DNA from: Channallabes apus
Taxonomy: Eukaryota > Chordata > Actinopteri > Siluriformes > Clariidae
Direction of reading: 5' to 3'
DNA length: 64,000 nt
Assembly: GCA_030522415.1 (NCBI GenBank)
Contig: CM060109.1
Span: 37,612,392 to 37,676,391 of the forward strand
Positions 9,901-24,900 of this stretch are shown here, piece after piece. The notes below the pieces were generated by a model. The model was not told where the DNA came from, did not search any database, and saw nothing but the letters and a program-made list of their open reading frames with translations. How positions within the stretch are numbered: position 1 is the first letter of the stretch; each line of letters starts with the position of its first letter. A program made the position numbers and the translations under genes.

Positions 9901-12900
9901 CTTTATTATAGGTCTTAAACATTGTGAAAAGAAATTCTAGAGCAGTAGTAGCAAATACAATGGTCATCTTTATTATCAATGAGGTACAGGGTTTACCATC
10001 TTTGTTTTTGGCACAGACTTGACTGAGGTATTCCATTTGTTTCTGGATTTGTTTCTGTAGGACTCTTTCTCTGATCCCACGAGGGTGACAGGCACTCACT
10101 ATGCGGCTTAACTCTTCAGAGCTGGACACCTTCCACCACCCGGTAAACATCTCTACAACATGCACAGATAAATATACAATAGGCACAGAAGCAAAAACTT
10201 TTAAAGGAATATATAAATGTAGAGGTTATTGGTGCTCTCCTACCTTGTGGAATAGGCAGTGGTGAGGGCAGGTCCTGATTTTTGGCCATTTCTAAAGCTG
10301 GGGATTTCTCATTTGATTGTAGGTGGGACTCCATCTTACTGGTTACCATATTGGGGGTCAGGACTAGACTTGGGGAAATGGACATGCCATTGAAGGTCAT
10401 ATTTGGACTCATCATTTCAGGTTGCCAGCGAGGAAACTGCAGCCCCTTCATATGCTTCATCTAAAAATAAAAAGTCAAATTTCATAGAAGTCAGTAAATC
10501 CCCTAATTCTCATACTGTCACTTTTTCATGCATTAGTGTGACTGCAAGGGGAACAGCACTCATACCTGCAGACCTTCTATTAAAAAGTTAGTGACTGGTG
10601 CAGTAGAAGAGGGACTGACAGAAGACGTGATGCTCTGGCTGCTGCCAGAGGAGAGAGTGGAGGTGGACTGGGTCATGCTGTTGATGGTGGCAGGTGATGA
10701 GGCTTTGGTACTGCAGGATGATGGATTTATAGAACTGGCTGTCACGGAAATCTTGTCACATGGGGAACGAGGCAGCAGGCTGAACCAGTGAGTATGTTTT
10801 TCTGCCAATGTCCTACAGAGCTGGTCACCATTTAGACAATGTTGCCAGTTGCCAACGTAGCCAGGGCTTAGTAGCAGACTGCTGATCTCGGATTTGATTT
10901 CCTGGTTCATGTTAGTTGTGAGGCTGTTGGTTAACATTGTTGAAGTGTTTGTATGTAAGGGAGGGGCAGTGGAAAATGCGCCTTTAGGATCACTGCTGCA
11001 CTTCTTCGTGACCTCCAGCAGTTTGCTGAGTTTGGAAAAAGAACTTGGCTTCTGCAGGAACAGATTAAATGAGCCATTCTCCTGCTGCTGATCCAGACCA
11101 GAGTTTTCATGCCTTGCCTGAGGGCTGTTGTAAGGTTGCTTAGCTGGTACCTCTGTGGGCTCCTCTTTAACTGAAATCCACTGAGCACTCTGCAACCACT
11201 CAGACTCTTGCTGAAACACTTGTGGATCTACACAGTCAAACCTTAGTCATACCACTTAGATTCGCAACATTCATTGCTATATTGAGTAATATTAGTGCTA
11301 TAAGCGCTGAATATTTCTATATATTAATTGCCAGTGTTTACAATAAAATAATTAAGAATAAAAGGTGCATTACTCTTACCCTCTTTATTGCCTGTACTCT
11401 CAACAAACACCCCTCCGCACTGGGGAAGGGCCCAGTAGCGCCTCTTATAGCGGTCCTGGCCTAGCATTATCGAATGCAGTGAGGGTGAGGAGTCAAACAT
11501 CTTACGACGGATCAGAAGCTGTTGCTATAATGGACAAATATCACCATTAAAATTGTGTAGTGCATCATTTACCTTCACCTAATCCCAAGAAAGAAAAATA
11601 ATAATAATAATACTTTTATTTGTTTACATATACAAATTTACCTTGGTTAATTTCTCTATCTGTTTCTCTAGCTCTTCCACACTGGATGTTTGATCCTCTT
11701 CATCCTAAACAGATAGAACAATTACATAAATATTTGCAAACAAACATCTTTGCCATTTGTTTTGTTTTCAGAGCTACTTGCGTCCTACCGTATGCTGCTA
11801 CAGTACATACCTCTTCCTCACATGTCTCGGTTTTCTTGCATTTCTTCCCTCCATCGTCCTCTTCATCATCCTCCTCTCCTAGATCATTACTGTCATCATC
11901 CTCATCATCATCCTCATCAACGCCTTCCACTTTTCTCTTGTGTTTGTGACCAGTGGTAGATGTTCCCAAAACCTGGCTGTCTTCACCTCCTACACTGCTA
12001 TCACGCTTCCCGGTCCGCTTAGCGTAGATGATTCTCATTCTAAACACACAATTTTGTGCTAATGACTAACATGTGAGGTGATGCTCATTTTACACAGAAT
12101 CTATAGCTTCAATTAATGAAAACAAGATTATTCCTCTTTACTACTTACTTGCGAAGGCTACTCTCAATGATACATCTTTCCCTCCGTAGGTTTGTCATCT
12201 GGTCAATACTTTTGTCAATTTCCCTGCCGACCAAAGAGGAAAAAATTTAACGTACCATCACAGTAATTTATTTATTTATTTATTTTTTTGTCTTTTCTAT
12301 TATACATATGTGTGAGATGTTAAAGGACTTACGCAACCACGCTCCTGTTGCTGGCCAGCTCATTGACCAAGAAAGCCATGATTTGAACTTTCTGATTTGG
12401 GGTGTGGGCCTGAAATCCTTTGGTCTTTAAACTCTCTGCCAGTGGTGAGAGTTCCGTCTGACTGCAGTGGGCGGCCACGTAGATCTGCAAAATCTCTGAC
12501 ATGTTGTCCCGGTTTATCTCCACACTAGAAACATGCTCACCAAGAGCTGTTTTTGCCTGCCACACAACATGCATAAACAATAAAGTAATTACAATTACAA
12601 TAACTAAAATATTATTTCGGCCATTTTGTAAAGCTATATATATATATATATATATAACAACATAACATAATTGACTATTTTCAGAATGATCCAAAAGTGT
12701 TTTATGATGCATGGCTAAAGAATGCTATAAAATTATATAGCAATACATAGATTAAGCTGATGTAAACATTAAAATAAATACATAGAAAATTAAAACACAA
12801 TCATGTAAGAAAGTCTCTAAATGGCATTATCAATAGCATCTCTTACACCATACTGTATATTCCAACTATCTGTTGCCAACATGCATCTTACTTACTAATT

Positions 12901-15900
12901 GCTTGCAGTCTGATGCAAAATTTGGGCAGTGGTATGGTTACATTCTATCATTTGAACATTAAGAAATTTAAGAATAAGTTCAAGTTCAATTTATTTGCAT
13001 TTACAGTGCTTCACATAAAAACATACTCAATAAAACACACCCCAAAAACAATAAACACAGAAGTAGCACAACCTGTTTAACACTGCTATATAGTGGAATT
13101 AATATGCTAAGGAAAAAAAAAAAAGTTTTGAGCAAGGACTTAAAAGAGGATAGCGAAGGTGCCAGTCTGATCTCTAAAGGCAAAGTATTCCAAAATTGAG
13201 GCCCTGCTACCGCAAACGCCCGTGCCCCACTGCGCTTGAGCCTCACGCGTGGGACTACTAATAAAGCCTGATCACATGATCTTAGTGTTCTAGAAGGAGA
13301 GTATGGGTGAAGAAGATCGGAGAGGTAAACTGGTGCTACTGTAGGTTGTGTAACGATTTATACACAAAGAGGAGGATTTTAAAATTAATTCTCTGAGAGA
13401 CTGGCAGCCAGTGTAGATCTTTCAGAATCGGAGTGATGTTATTGTGTTTACGTCATTTACGAAGAAATCTTGCTGCTGCATTTTGGACAAGCTGTAAGCG
13501 AGCAATTTGAGATTTGGAGATACCGCAGTATAACGAATTGCAGTAATCTAGACGAGCCGTAATGAATGCATGAACCGCCATTTCTAGAGTTTTAGGGGTG
13601 AGGAAGTGTTTCATTTTGGCGAGTAGTCGAAGCTGATAAACATATTGCCTCCGTTATTGGATCCAGTTTTTATCAAATTTTAGATGCTGGTCAATGATAA
13701 CACCCAGGTTACGCACCTGGGATGATCTGTAGACAGATAAACTGTCCAGATCAGGGCTGAAACTCTGAGAGTTCTCATTTGGACCAAAAACAATTACCTC
13801 GGTCTTGTCTTCATTTAGAAAGAGAAAGTTTTGAGCTAGCCATGATTTAACCTCCTCTAGACACTGCAAAAGATTAGTGGTAGCAGTAACGTTCTTTCTT
13901 TTGATGGGAAGATAAATTTGAGTATCATCTGCATAGAAATGAAAAGATACATCATATTTCCGTAAGATAGAACCCAGAGGTAGCATATAGAGAGAGAACA
14001 GAGATGGAGTCAGAATAGAGCCTTGTGGAAGGCCACAGGTCAGAGGTGCCCGGGAAGAAGTGAAATTACCCATCTTTACTAAAAACTTTCTATCAGACAA
14101 ATATGACTGAAACCATTTCAAAACAATCGCTTTTAGACCCAGCCAAGACTCTAATCTAGATAGTAGTATAGAGTGATCGATAGTATCAAAGGCCGCCGAT
14201 AGATCCAGGAGAAGCAGAATCACTTCAGTGGAGACATAAATATCATTTAACACTCTCAGAAGGGCAGACTCTGTGCTATGAGCAGACTTAAAACCAGATT
14301 GAAAGACCTCGTGAATACCCATGTTAGTCACAAAACATTGTAATCGGTCCAGCACAATTTTCTCCAAAACCTTAGAAACAAAAGGTAAGACAGAGATAGG
14401 CCGAAAATTCTTTAGGGCAGAGGAATCCAGTGGAGGCTTCTTGAGCAGAGGAGTACCAGTAGCCACCTTAAGATTGGCCGGAACACAGCCCGTTTGAAGA
14501 CATTTATTGATAAAGGATACCAAGCCTGGCCCAATCGAATCCAGAATTGAACTTCGGAATCTTGGGTGGATGATATCGTTAGAGCAAGAAGAGGGTTTAA
14601 GCCTGTCAATGACCTGAATAACCAGATGGATTCTGGATTTTATAGTACCTAATCCCCCAAATAATTTTCAGACATATCCTATTCCACAGGTGAATATGAT
14701 CTCTGGGGTTCCTGATTGTATTGAAATTTGATTTGACCGTGGATGTGTCTGATCTAATTATGTACGGCTTGGAATCCGTATTTACCCACCAACATGCAGT
14801 TTCAGAGAAAATACTGTCAGTGGGTTTGAATAAGCTTTACAGGACTATATATTACATAAACAAGACTAACATGAGATTTGCTGGCTGTTGTGCATTGGAC
14901 TGAAAATAACTCGTTAAAGACTTTTCGTTTACATAAAGGAGAACCTAAAAAGTGTGAAGAGCTTGTCTAATGTTAAAAGCTGTTGACTTGATATTTATGT
15001 TGCAGTGTTTGTAGTTTAGTTACTTACTTAAACATTAGTATTGTAGTTAGTATAGTAGTTAATATAAGCAGTTTTTTATGTTAGTTTTAATACATGTACA
15101 CTTCATGTACTCAACTCGATTGTTACCTGAAGTTCTCGGTTTCTTTCTCGCTGTTCTACAGTAGATCTGCTCATCTAACTTCATTAATCTTTGCTTTCGG
15201 TCAGTGTTTTTATTTTAGGTGTAAGTTTTGCTACATTTTATATTTCTTTCAGCATAAATAAGTGAACAATGAATGGATGGCTGGGAAGCAGTAAACACAC
15301 AATGTGACATTATTTTATTTACTAAACATTTTTCACTATTCTGTTCCTCAGCCTCTGTACACTAATTGGGTCAGTGTCGGGTGAAGGTGTGGGGACCATT
15401 TGCTCTGAATCAGATTTATGAATGAAGGTTTTTGTATGCACATGTTCCTCACCACTGAACCTGGTGGAAAGCCAGGATCACAAACTGCAGCAGACAGCAG
15501 GCCAATGAGCAAATCCTGCAACTGTGTCGTACTGGGACTCAGGTTAAGAAGTCCTGCCTGTAGCATGTGAAGTGAAGGCAGTTTAGTGCTGCGGTCCAAA
15601 CGCAGCACTTTCCCAAAGCAGCGCACGAACTGCATCACCATCAGGCAGTCTCCAAAACAGCCATCTGGCAACAGGAGACCTGGTAACCGTGACAGCTCAG
15701 GCAGTGCCTATGGAAGAAAAAGAAGGTGAGAATTCTTTCATAAAGCTATACCAGTATGGTTATAATAACCTCAAACATGTGCAGATACACAGCTCGCTGG
15801 CATCGTTTTCCTCAAAAAGCTAATTAGCAACTACTTCAAGATTCAACTGACAAATGGAGGAGTTACAGTAAAAATACATCATGAGATGTAGTACGTGCTG

Positions 15901-18900
15901 TGGCCACTAGATGGCATTGTGGACACAGAACAAAAAAAAAAAAAAAAAACAGCTAATATGTCATAGAGCAGTGTTTTTTTTTTTTTTTTTTTGAGGTGTG
16001 TGGTAGAGCAGGGAAAACACTAAGACATGCAAAGCAGTCGCATTCCAGGACCAGGGCTCAGTACCAGTGTCATAGAGGATGCAAATAAAGAATGAAAACA
16101 GAATTCTCCAAGAAATTGGTGAATGAGTTATAAAGCATCTGTAATGAGACTTTTTTAAAGAAAAAAAAATTCAGATAAAAATGTAATTGTGTTGAATAAT
16201 GAGGGCACAAATACCTTCTGATCTGGCAGGCACATGTCTTCATTGGGTTTGTTCAGCTCTTTAACCATCTCTAGCTCCAGCCGTCTGAGCTCAAGTTTGC
16301 GCTCTTTGTTTAAGCGTTTCTCATCTCTTTTCTCCTGCTTCAGACGCTCACGTTCCTGTCGCCAGAATACACAAGCCAGAAGTAATTATTTTCAACATGG
16401 CACTTTTACTAGAAATTACTCTTACACTTCCATATAAAGTTTTAAAACAAGTGGATGTTGGTTAGGATGTTGTTTCTCATTTGCAACATGTATTTTATTT
16501 TAGGAATACACCAGACACACCTCAGCTCTCTTCCGAGCCTCCATGACTTTTAGAAGCATCATGTGCTGCTTCCGTCTCTCCCGTTCCTACAACACCACAA
16601 AACGCAGCATTTACCATCACATGGATGGACATAAATACATGGATGGCATGACCTTAGCAAGAAAGTACAAACACTTAAATGAACATTAAAACAAGGCAAT
16701 TATAGATTAGATTAAGCACAGGAAAATCAAGTGAAACAAATGGAAAAGGATAAGGCAACGGATAGATGCTAGACATACAGTGCAGTGTATGAACGCAGTA
16801 TTGTAAGGATGTAAAACAAAAATGCATAGCCAGTACTCATCAGATCTTCAACATCTGCCACTAAAATAAAGTAACTATCTTTAGTTCAGACAAGTGTTGT
16901 TAATTAAACTGAAGTTTTCTACATGCTGCCCTTTAGAACACAGTCAGCTGAACAAGGGAGGGAGATGTGGGAGAATCCTTTACAATAATATACGTGTCCT
17001 TCCTCTCAGTTATTTAACAAAATCAGATATTATACTAGAATTTCTCTAAACAGATAAGTGAAAGTTGTCAGTGCTGCATAATCTAATGAGCCCAGAGTAG
17101 GGCTGGTTAAACCTGTGGACATTTTGGAAAAGGATTAAAATGTAACCTTATGGTGCCCATCACATTTGGACAAATGCATCACTTTGTTTTAATACAAAAT
17201 TATTAGAACAAACAAACAACAAAAATCTGTATTTGGGATGTTATGATTTTAAGGAGTTAATGATCAGTGGACATCAATATGTCTTGGTAATACTACTTGG
17301 TCCCTCTGCAATAGTAGACAGGTCACCTTTCTCTCTCCCTGGCACAGCCAGAAAATGTACAGTGTGTCACATAATGAGAGCCATGCAAAGGAAATGTAGG
17401 CATGACAGCAGCCTGCGTACGCATTACAATGGGCAACCACATCACAAATAACTCACAACGTAGTGGGAGATGTACAAAAGTAAACATACCCATACCATTT
17501 CTAGTCTATGCCTCTCCAATTCCTGCCAGAAAGAGTTGGCAAAGAATTAAGAGAGAGACAAAAAAAAAAAAAGAAAAAAGACATTTAACCACCTTCACGA
17601 GCAGTTCCCAAAGTGGGTGGAACCCAAATACCACAAGAATGTTAAAAGGATAAGCACTAAGCACTGAAATATGGGAGATATCCAAGGTAGAGACACAGAA
17701 CAATGTTTCTGATTAAGTTGCCCTTTATAGCAGACAAGTGGGAAAGACTTGTTACTGTATACCTGTTGCTTCAGAATGAATGCCTGTTGTCTGCGTAGTT
17801 CTTTCTCCTGAACAACAGTAGAAACAACACACACAGTGAGTCAAGTTTAAATAGACAATATTAAGACAAAATTAATATACGTTTCCATTTATACATGCAT
17901 ACTGATTTTATATATATATGCCATAAAAATGGTTGGTTAACTTGATTGGCCAGGTGTAGCAGCTTCAAATTGTGTGTCCAAGTGTAGCGAAGTGGAAAGA
18001 CAGGAGTTACTCAAACACAGACAGTCTCAGTCTGTGCCGTTATTAATTTACAACAGCCTGCTTGTCACATCTCAGGATATTCTCTCAATACATCATAAGT
18101 ATGGGCACAAGTACAATCACTGTTACCTTCAGTCGTTTCTCAACTTCTAGGGTTTTTGCATTAATGGCCTGCTCTTTCTTTTTTCTTTTTGCCTGAAAAA
18201 CAAAACAATGACAATTTTCCATCAAACTACTGTAAATAGTTGAAAAGATGTGCAAGCCTGGAATCAGTGTTTGCTGTTTATTTTCTACAGCAAACCTAGA
18301 CAGTGATTTTAACATATACAGTACATTCTGCGACTACCTGACCCCGTGGAAAGTTCGCTGATGTATTTTTTCCTACACTATGAGAAAAAAAAAAAAAAAT
18401 CAGCTGTCTTTATTTTCATTAGATTGTAATGTAGCAGGCAGGGGCACTTGTTTTTAATTTCTCAGAAATATTTGAGTGTACCAACCTTTTCTAATGAACC
18501 TACTTGGTCTTACTTGGTAATTTCCCAACCATAAAGAAATGCATTATGAAAGATGACAGCGTCTATTTTTGTTTGGAATGCAAAAACTGGTGAGGTTTTC
18601 TCTTCAATGGAAACACAAGAAACAGACGATCAGCTGGAAAATTTAGGTGGCTCACTTGAATTGTTTAGAGCATACACAGAGGAAACATTTGCCTGCTGAT
18701 ATAACAGCCATTTTATTTGAAGGTAATGATCCGTGTACATTTAAAATGAAAGCACCTTGCATTTGGCTCCTGCTTGTTAACATTAACCTCCCAATTACAT
18801 ACTGTGTTCTGGAAACCGTTTGATGTTTTTAACAATTTTACAGGAAGCATAGTGAAATGTGTAAAAAATAATGTGGAATTTCACGTAAAAAAAAAAAAGA

Positions 18901-21900
18901 AGAAAAAAAAAAAAGACCTGTAACATTTCTTGTGTTTGATTTTAGCTACATGTGGTACATCGGTGGAAGTGTCAATTACAGTAACTTAATCTTTATATCT
19001 TTAGACTGTGGGAGGAAACCGGAGTACACTGAGGAAACCCACCAAGCACATGGAGGACATGTACTGTAAACTCCCAAATGTCAGCACATTATCATCGATA
19101 GCTGCCATCCTACTACACAGTCAGGGGATGTGGCATGCAGATGCATGGCGAGAGATATTTATTTCACAATATAGTACAGTGTAAAATTTCCCAACTCACA
19201 AGGCCATTTAAAGATTTGTGTCTGCTGCCAACAGCAATCTGAACATTTGTGGTTAAGGTTTTCCTGTTATGTGTGGGTGAGGATACTGAGCTTGGTTGAC
19301 ATATTACAAACATATTGTAGGTCAGAAGCTAATCACTCTTACACCCTATTAACCCAACCTTTACAAACACCAGGAGATTTAAAAAGAAACAAAACGGAAA
19401 AAAGAATACGGTTTATATTTATGTAAATGCATGATTTACAAGTAGCTGTTTATATGGTTTATTAAGTGTGGCATCTTTACACCATGGTCAACAAAATGGC
19501 AAACATAAATTTTGACCTTGTTCAATTACATCCAGCTCATTTTACCACTTTTGCTTCCAGTGTTTATTCTACCCTTCAGATTTCACTGATATTTTGAATA
19601 ATAGCTGGAAACAAAGAATAGTGAAAGAGCATTTTTCTTTTTAAATCCCTCAACGCATTATGAAGATAAAACCTTTATTAACAGCAATATTTTATTTTTA
19701 GTTTCTTACATATTTTTTCTATGTTTATATTTGTAAGGATTCTTGTAGGTTTATGTTTTTACATAATTTCTACAATTACAGATTAATGAGTAACCTTTTT
19801 GTGACATGCCATTATAGATCTGAACCATAGCTCAGCTTCACTACAGTATGTTTTTTTTTACCTCAAGTATCTGCTGAGCCCGAAGCTCCTTCTCAACACG
19901 AAGTTGTTCAAGCCTTTTGACCTTCTCCTGTTAAAGAGAGATGAAGAGTGAACATGAAAAAAAAAATTGAGCAAAAACAAGAACATATATTTAGCACTCT
20001 ATAAAAAAAAAACTATAATAAAACTATTAAAAAAGTAAAGAATCACAGAATGTGCATGCACATATTGTATTGTACTGTACACACCCCAAATAAAATTTTG
20101 TATGTGAATCCCTAAAACATAATCAGAACAGAAACAAGGTTCCACTAATAACTGACATTATTGGGCTGCATGTTTCTAGTGCTAGTGGAAATGTAGGGTT
20201 TCTTCTGAGAGGTGGTGCTGTGCAGGTTGTGTGCATCAGTGTGAGGGGGGAAAAAACACAAGTGAAACCTCTACCTGCTGCTTTAGAATCTTTAGCTGTT
20301 CTTTCTGCTTGCGCTTTTCCTCTGCTGCCAGCACGGCTGAAATGAGACACATGTTTAGACATAGTTCCCGTACCACAGACAGAGTTGTGATGAATTCTAG
20401 ATTTAGAGATTTATATTAGCTTGGAGATGTTGAAAATCACACCAAGTCATAATGAGAGAGTGAATCATAAGTAATGAACATGGGTAAATTGAAAGAATGC
20501 AGAAGGTATGGATTTAAATCTAGAAATGAGTGATTTGTACATTTCATTATTTAAAATCACCAAAATAATTCAAAACAATAAAAACTAAGTAGCCTCACTG
20601 GTTTTCTTGATGGCTTTACCTTTTTGTCTTTTGGCCTCTTTTGCAGCTTGTGCTAGAGCCCTTTTTTCCAGCTTCCGTATAATCTTTATCTGAGCGGCCT
20701 GCCGTGCAATTTCTGACCCAGAGAAAACAGGAAGTGGAGAGTGAATTTTCATTTGCTCCTTGCCCAACATAAATGTTCTTATGGCTAACAAATAAACAAC
20801 AAAAAATTTATAAAATACAACTTTTACCCAATCATCTTAAAATGCATTGCAAAAGCAATGCCGTAGGAAAAAAAAAAAAAATACAGGAAGCATGATGCTT
20901 TTTTTTACCTTACACATGCATATGGTATATTCCTAATATAACCTGTCATTTTGCAATTCACACATTAAGTACCCCATTTTATCGTGTTAAAAAGAGCTTT
21001 GGAGTGAGACGAAAGCCATTCAGAATCCTGAGGGCACCTAAGGAAGATGGAATCTCACCTTGTGCCTCCAGTTTCCGCTGTAGTTTAATCAAAGCAGCAT
21101 TAGCCACCTCGGCCTCACCCACACTACGTGGTCGTCTTTTCCTTTGGCGAGAATGTAAAGGTTCATCAGTACACTGGAGTTCCAGACCCTTAGGACGACC
21201 TCTATGTGCCTCCATTGCCAGGATACATGGAATGACCTCATCCTCTTTTAGCAAGCACCACTGCAAACCCTGGAATTCAGGAGGACAGAATCAGCCCACC
21301 AAAACACAAATCACTCATCTGCACTGAAGGCATAACACTGTTATCAGAACTAATTCTATAATTAATGATAGAGTACGTACTGTACTATAAACAAGTTAAA
21401 CCCAAAACTAGTTTATAAGACATTTCAAGCTAAACATAAATAAATACATAGTTAAATAAATAAATCTATGGAACTTGTCAAGCATCTTTATCCCCCCCCC
21501 CCCCCGCCACCCCCACCCTGGATTATACAGCATTTTTGAATATTAATTTCCATATTCACAATCTATCTCATCAGCTCTGCATTTAATTATTTTGAGTAAG
21601 AACTAGTAGTGAATCCTACCACACGAGATGGACGTAAAAAGTGTTACAATAGTGTTAAAAAGGCTGCTATATGGGAGGAAAAACCTGACCTTTTAGTGGC
21701 CTGTTCAGTTAAGTGGTTGTTTCATATTATTACAGAAAGCAGTGTTTCCTCTTCTGTTCTGCTATTTCATAAATTTTTTTAAGGTTGCATAATTCACTTT
21801 TAACTGTCAAGATTGTAAATGTGCTCACACATACACGAATACAACAGAATGTTTCTCTTGCAGTCAGACCAACAAATATTCCTCGTTAACAATTCGGCAT

Positions 21901-24900
21901 GAAATGACAGGCTATGAATATAAAATGAACAGTAAATCACCTCAGGTCCTTCTCGAGCTTCATAGAAGTTGCCAACCCCTATTTTAGCACTGAAGCTGAA
22001 ATGGTCACGGGTGATCTCACTTATTCCATTTCTTGCCAAGTACTACGCATGTACAAGAAAGAAACAACATAAGTACAACCTTATGAAAGTACCTAATGTA
22101 GACAGTTTGTTGATGCATACTAAGATGTACATAAATATTAAATAAATACACATTTCATTTCCTACATAAATATAAAGACGCATATAAAACAATTATTTAT
22201 TTAAATCTCAAATCTGAATGACCATTAAATGTCAGCTTATTTTCTATTACAGCAGCTATGACAAAAGTGGCAGCTATAATTTCAATTATGGATTTATTTT
22301 AATGTACATATTCCAATATGCTATATAATATAGTAACAACTAATTCACAGGAACTTGTATGGAGGATGTCTCACATAAGCTAAGTCTTAGAAATGATAAA
22401 AAAGGAACCAATGACATGTAGCAAAGTAAAACATATCAATGATATGAAGCTTTGTAATGGACAGTATGCTTACAGTCATAGGAGAAGCTTCAGGAGAGAG
22501 GTCTTTATCTAATTAACTTTAGCTAACTAATGCATAGACAGGAAAAAAAGGTGAATTGGAACACTTTAAGTGCTGTTATTGCAAGACAAAATTGTATCTT
22601 TCTTAGAACTACAAGATAGAACATCATCAGGAACTATAGATATTGGAACCCTGACAAAACCAAACTAACCTCCATTAGAACTGATTCTTACCTTCATAAC
22701 ATCTGGGTATTGTTTGAGTTTTTTGCCACATGGAGCATAGTAGGCTACTTCTCCCTGTACACGCCCACAGATGTTTGTAATGCGGGTCTCTCTTTTCCAC
22801 CTGGAATGTATGTGACACTACTTACATTTTATATATAAAATAAACATACAGTATACACACTGACTAAGTAATCACAATAAATTGTCTTGTCCTAATGTCA
22901 GATTCACTCACTACACAAGCCCTGGCACAACTTAGACCAGTTATTTAAATCAGGTGCAGTAGGCTTGGCCCGCTGAGTGTCACACAGCAGAACACTCCAG
23001 AGACCTGGAGTCACTGAGAGTGCCAACAGACTCCATCATGGGAGGAAGCATGGATGGATGGGTGGAGGAAGGACGGAAGCCAGAAACAGTGGCACTTTCT
23101 TCTTTTCTCCTCTGGACAGGTGCCACGGCTTTAGTCAAGCAAGTCTGAGCCTGACTTAAATGGAGCATGGGCTGAGAACCTTTTTTTAAGCTTTACTTTG
23201 GCTTTTCATTTTCTCTGCCAGGCACACACCTTCTTGATAAATGTACTGATTTTCTTTTAATGGGTGTGCATTTGTGCGTGTATTTTGCATGTTCTGCCCA
23301 TGCGTTTTGGATTTCCTTGAGTGCTCAGGTTCCCACCCATAATCTAAAGACATGCAGATGAGGCTAATAAGTTGCCTATAGTATGAGCAGTGTTGGGTAT
23401 AACGCGTTAGAGTACTTTTTGATGTAGTCGTCCTACAAGCCCCGCCTCTGATAATCGCCCTCTATTTGCACTCCATCCAACATGTACCCTGCCTAGAGCC
23501 CCAGGGCCCCAGGATAGGCTCCAGGCCTGTCATGACCCTCAACAAGATAAGACCCTCAACAGTATAGTGTGAGTGAGTGAGCGAGCGAGTGAAGGAGACA
23601 TATGTTTTTCCTGCATTACAGCTCTTTTATAGTGACTGGATTTCTTACCCATGTGTAAGAGGCCTACGTAGTGCCTGCTCATCCGTCACTCTTCTTCTCT
23701 TTGCTGAAAGTGAAAAACAACCTACAGTAATGAATGCTCACACACAAATTAAGTACTACTGTAACTTTTCTTATGTTGACTCCATTTCCATTGTTAGGTG
23801 TTTTTTACAGTGACTTTAATGTAGTGTATTTTATTACCTGAGGATGTGGCCACACATGATGAACTTGGGGTGCTGTGATAAGTTAGAGCCCAGGAGTTGT
23901 GCATAGTTTGCAACTGTTTAGCAGGTTTATGGACTTGTAGGTTAAGTGAACTAGAGCTGTTGATCTTCCCACTGGAAGGGTCTGTCAAAGAGGTTGGTCT
24001 TTTAGTAAGTTTAAGTGGAATGCTCTCTGTGTCAGTATCCATTTCTTCATCTTTAATATCCTCATCATCATTATCAGAGTCAGTGTCCAGGTTACTGCCA
24101 GAACCTACAGAGAATGAACGCAAGTGAAGGTTCATCATGTACGCATCTATCAATACTAATAGCACATTACTAAAATACAGCTTCAACACACACAAATCAC
24201 ATTAATGTGGCACATGTTTACTATACAAACCTGACAAACTGTCACTTAAATCTTCCTCTTCATCATCCTCATATTCCCCTGACCCATCGGAGTCTTTGCT
24301 GCTGGGAAAGTCAGATACCATTTCCCTGAACATTTTCCCCTGGAGCAGTGACCCTTTGCTTGCCCTGCAGGGTGCTTGCTGTGTGGAAGTTTGATTTGAG
24401 GCAGGAGGTCCAGAGTAAGACTGTCTGGCTCCAGTGCTCAGGTTGATGGGGGTGTTAAAGCAGGGACTGGTGGCTGCTAGTAAAGGCTTATCTGGGGTTT
24501 TAGAGCCATCAGAGCGAGGTTTGGTAATAAGTGCCAGGGGAGCATCCTGCACATTACTCTGAACAACTCCATTATTATGGGAAGAGTTCTTCTGCAGGGT
24601 AGAGGGGAGAAACAGGTTGGAGTGCTGATGATTGGGGGGTTTGAGCTTGGAGCCATACGGAGGCGAGAGTGATGAAGACAACACGCTTTTCCTCAGGGAT
24701 TTCTTTGTTTCTTGGTGTTCCTTTGCCTGTGGGGAGAACAATGTTCATAGAAGATTTAATACCAAACTATTTTTTAGTACTTAAATTAATTCAAATGACT
24801 TTTATTAGATGGAAATCATGGAAGCAGTGCTGCAAAGAACATTATTTTACTACAAAGTTACTGGAAAAACACAACTACAAAAGCGTCACACACAGATTTC

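Noticed and set aside
11620..11959. Ser/Pro/His-rich plus-strand open frames
   Set aside because: They are antisense to the acidic-tract exon of BAZ2B.
22977..23168. Open frames of about 60 codons on both strands between BAZ2B exons
   Set aside because: I tested it as an extra BAZ2B exon, but the 23649-23703 and 22692-22800 exons join perfectly in phase and sequence without it, and no suitable donor or acceptor pair was seen.
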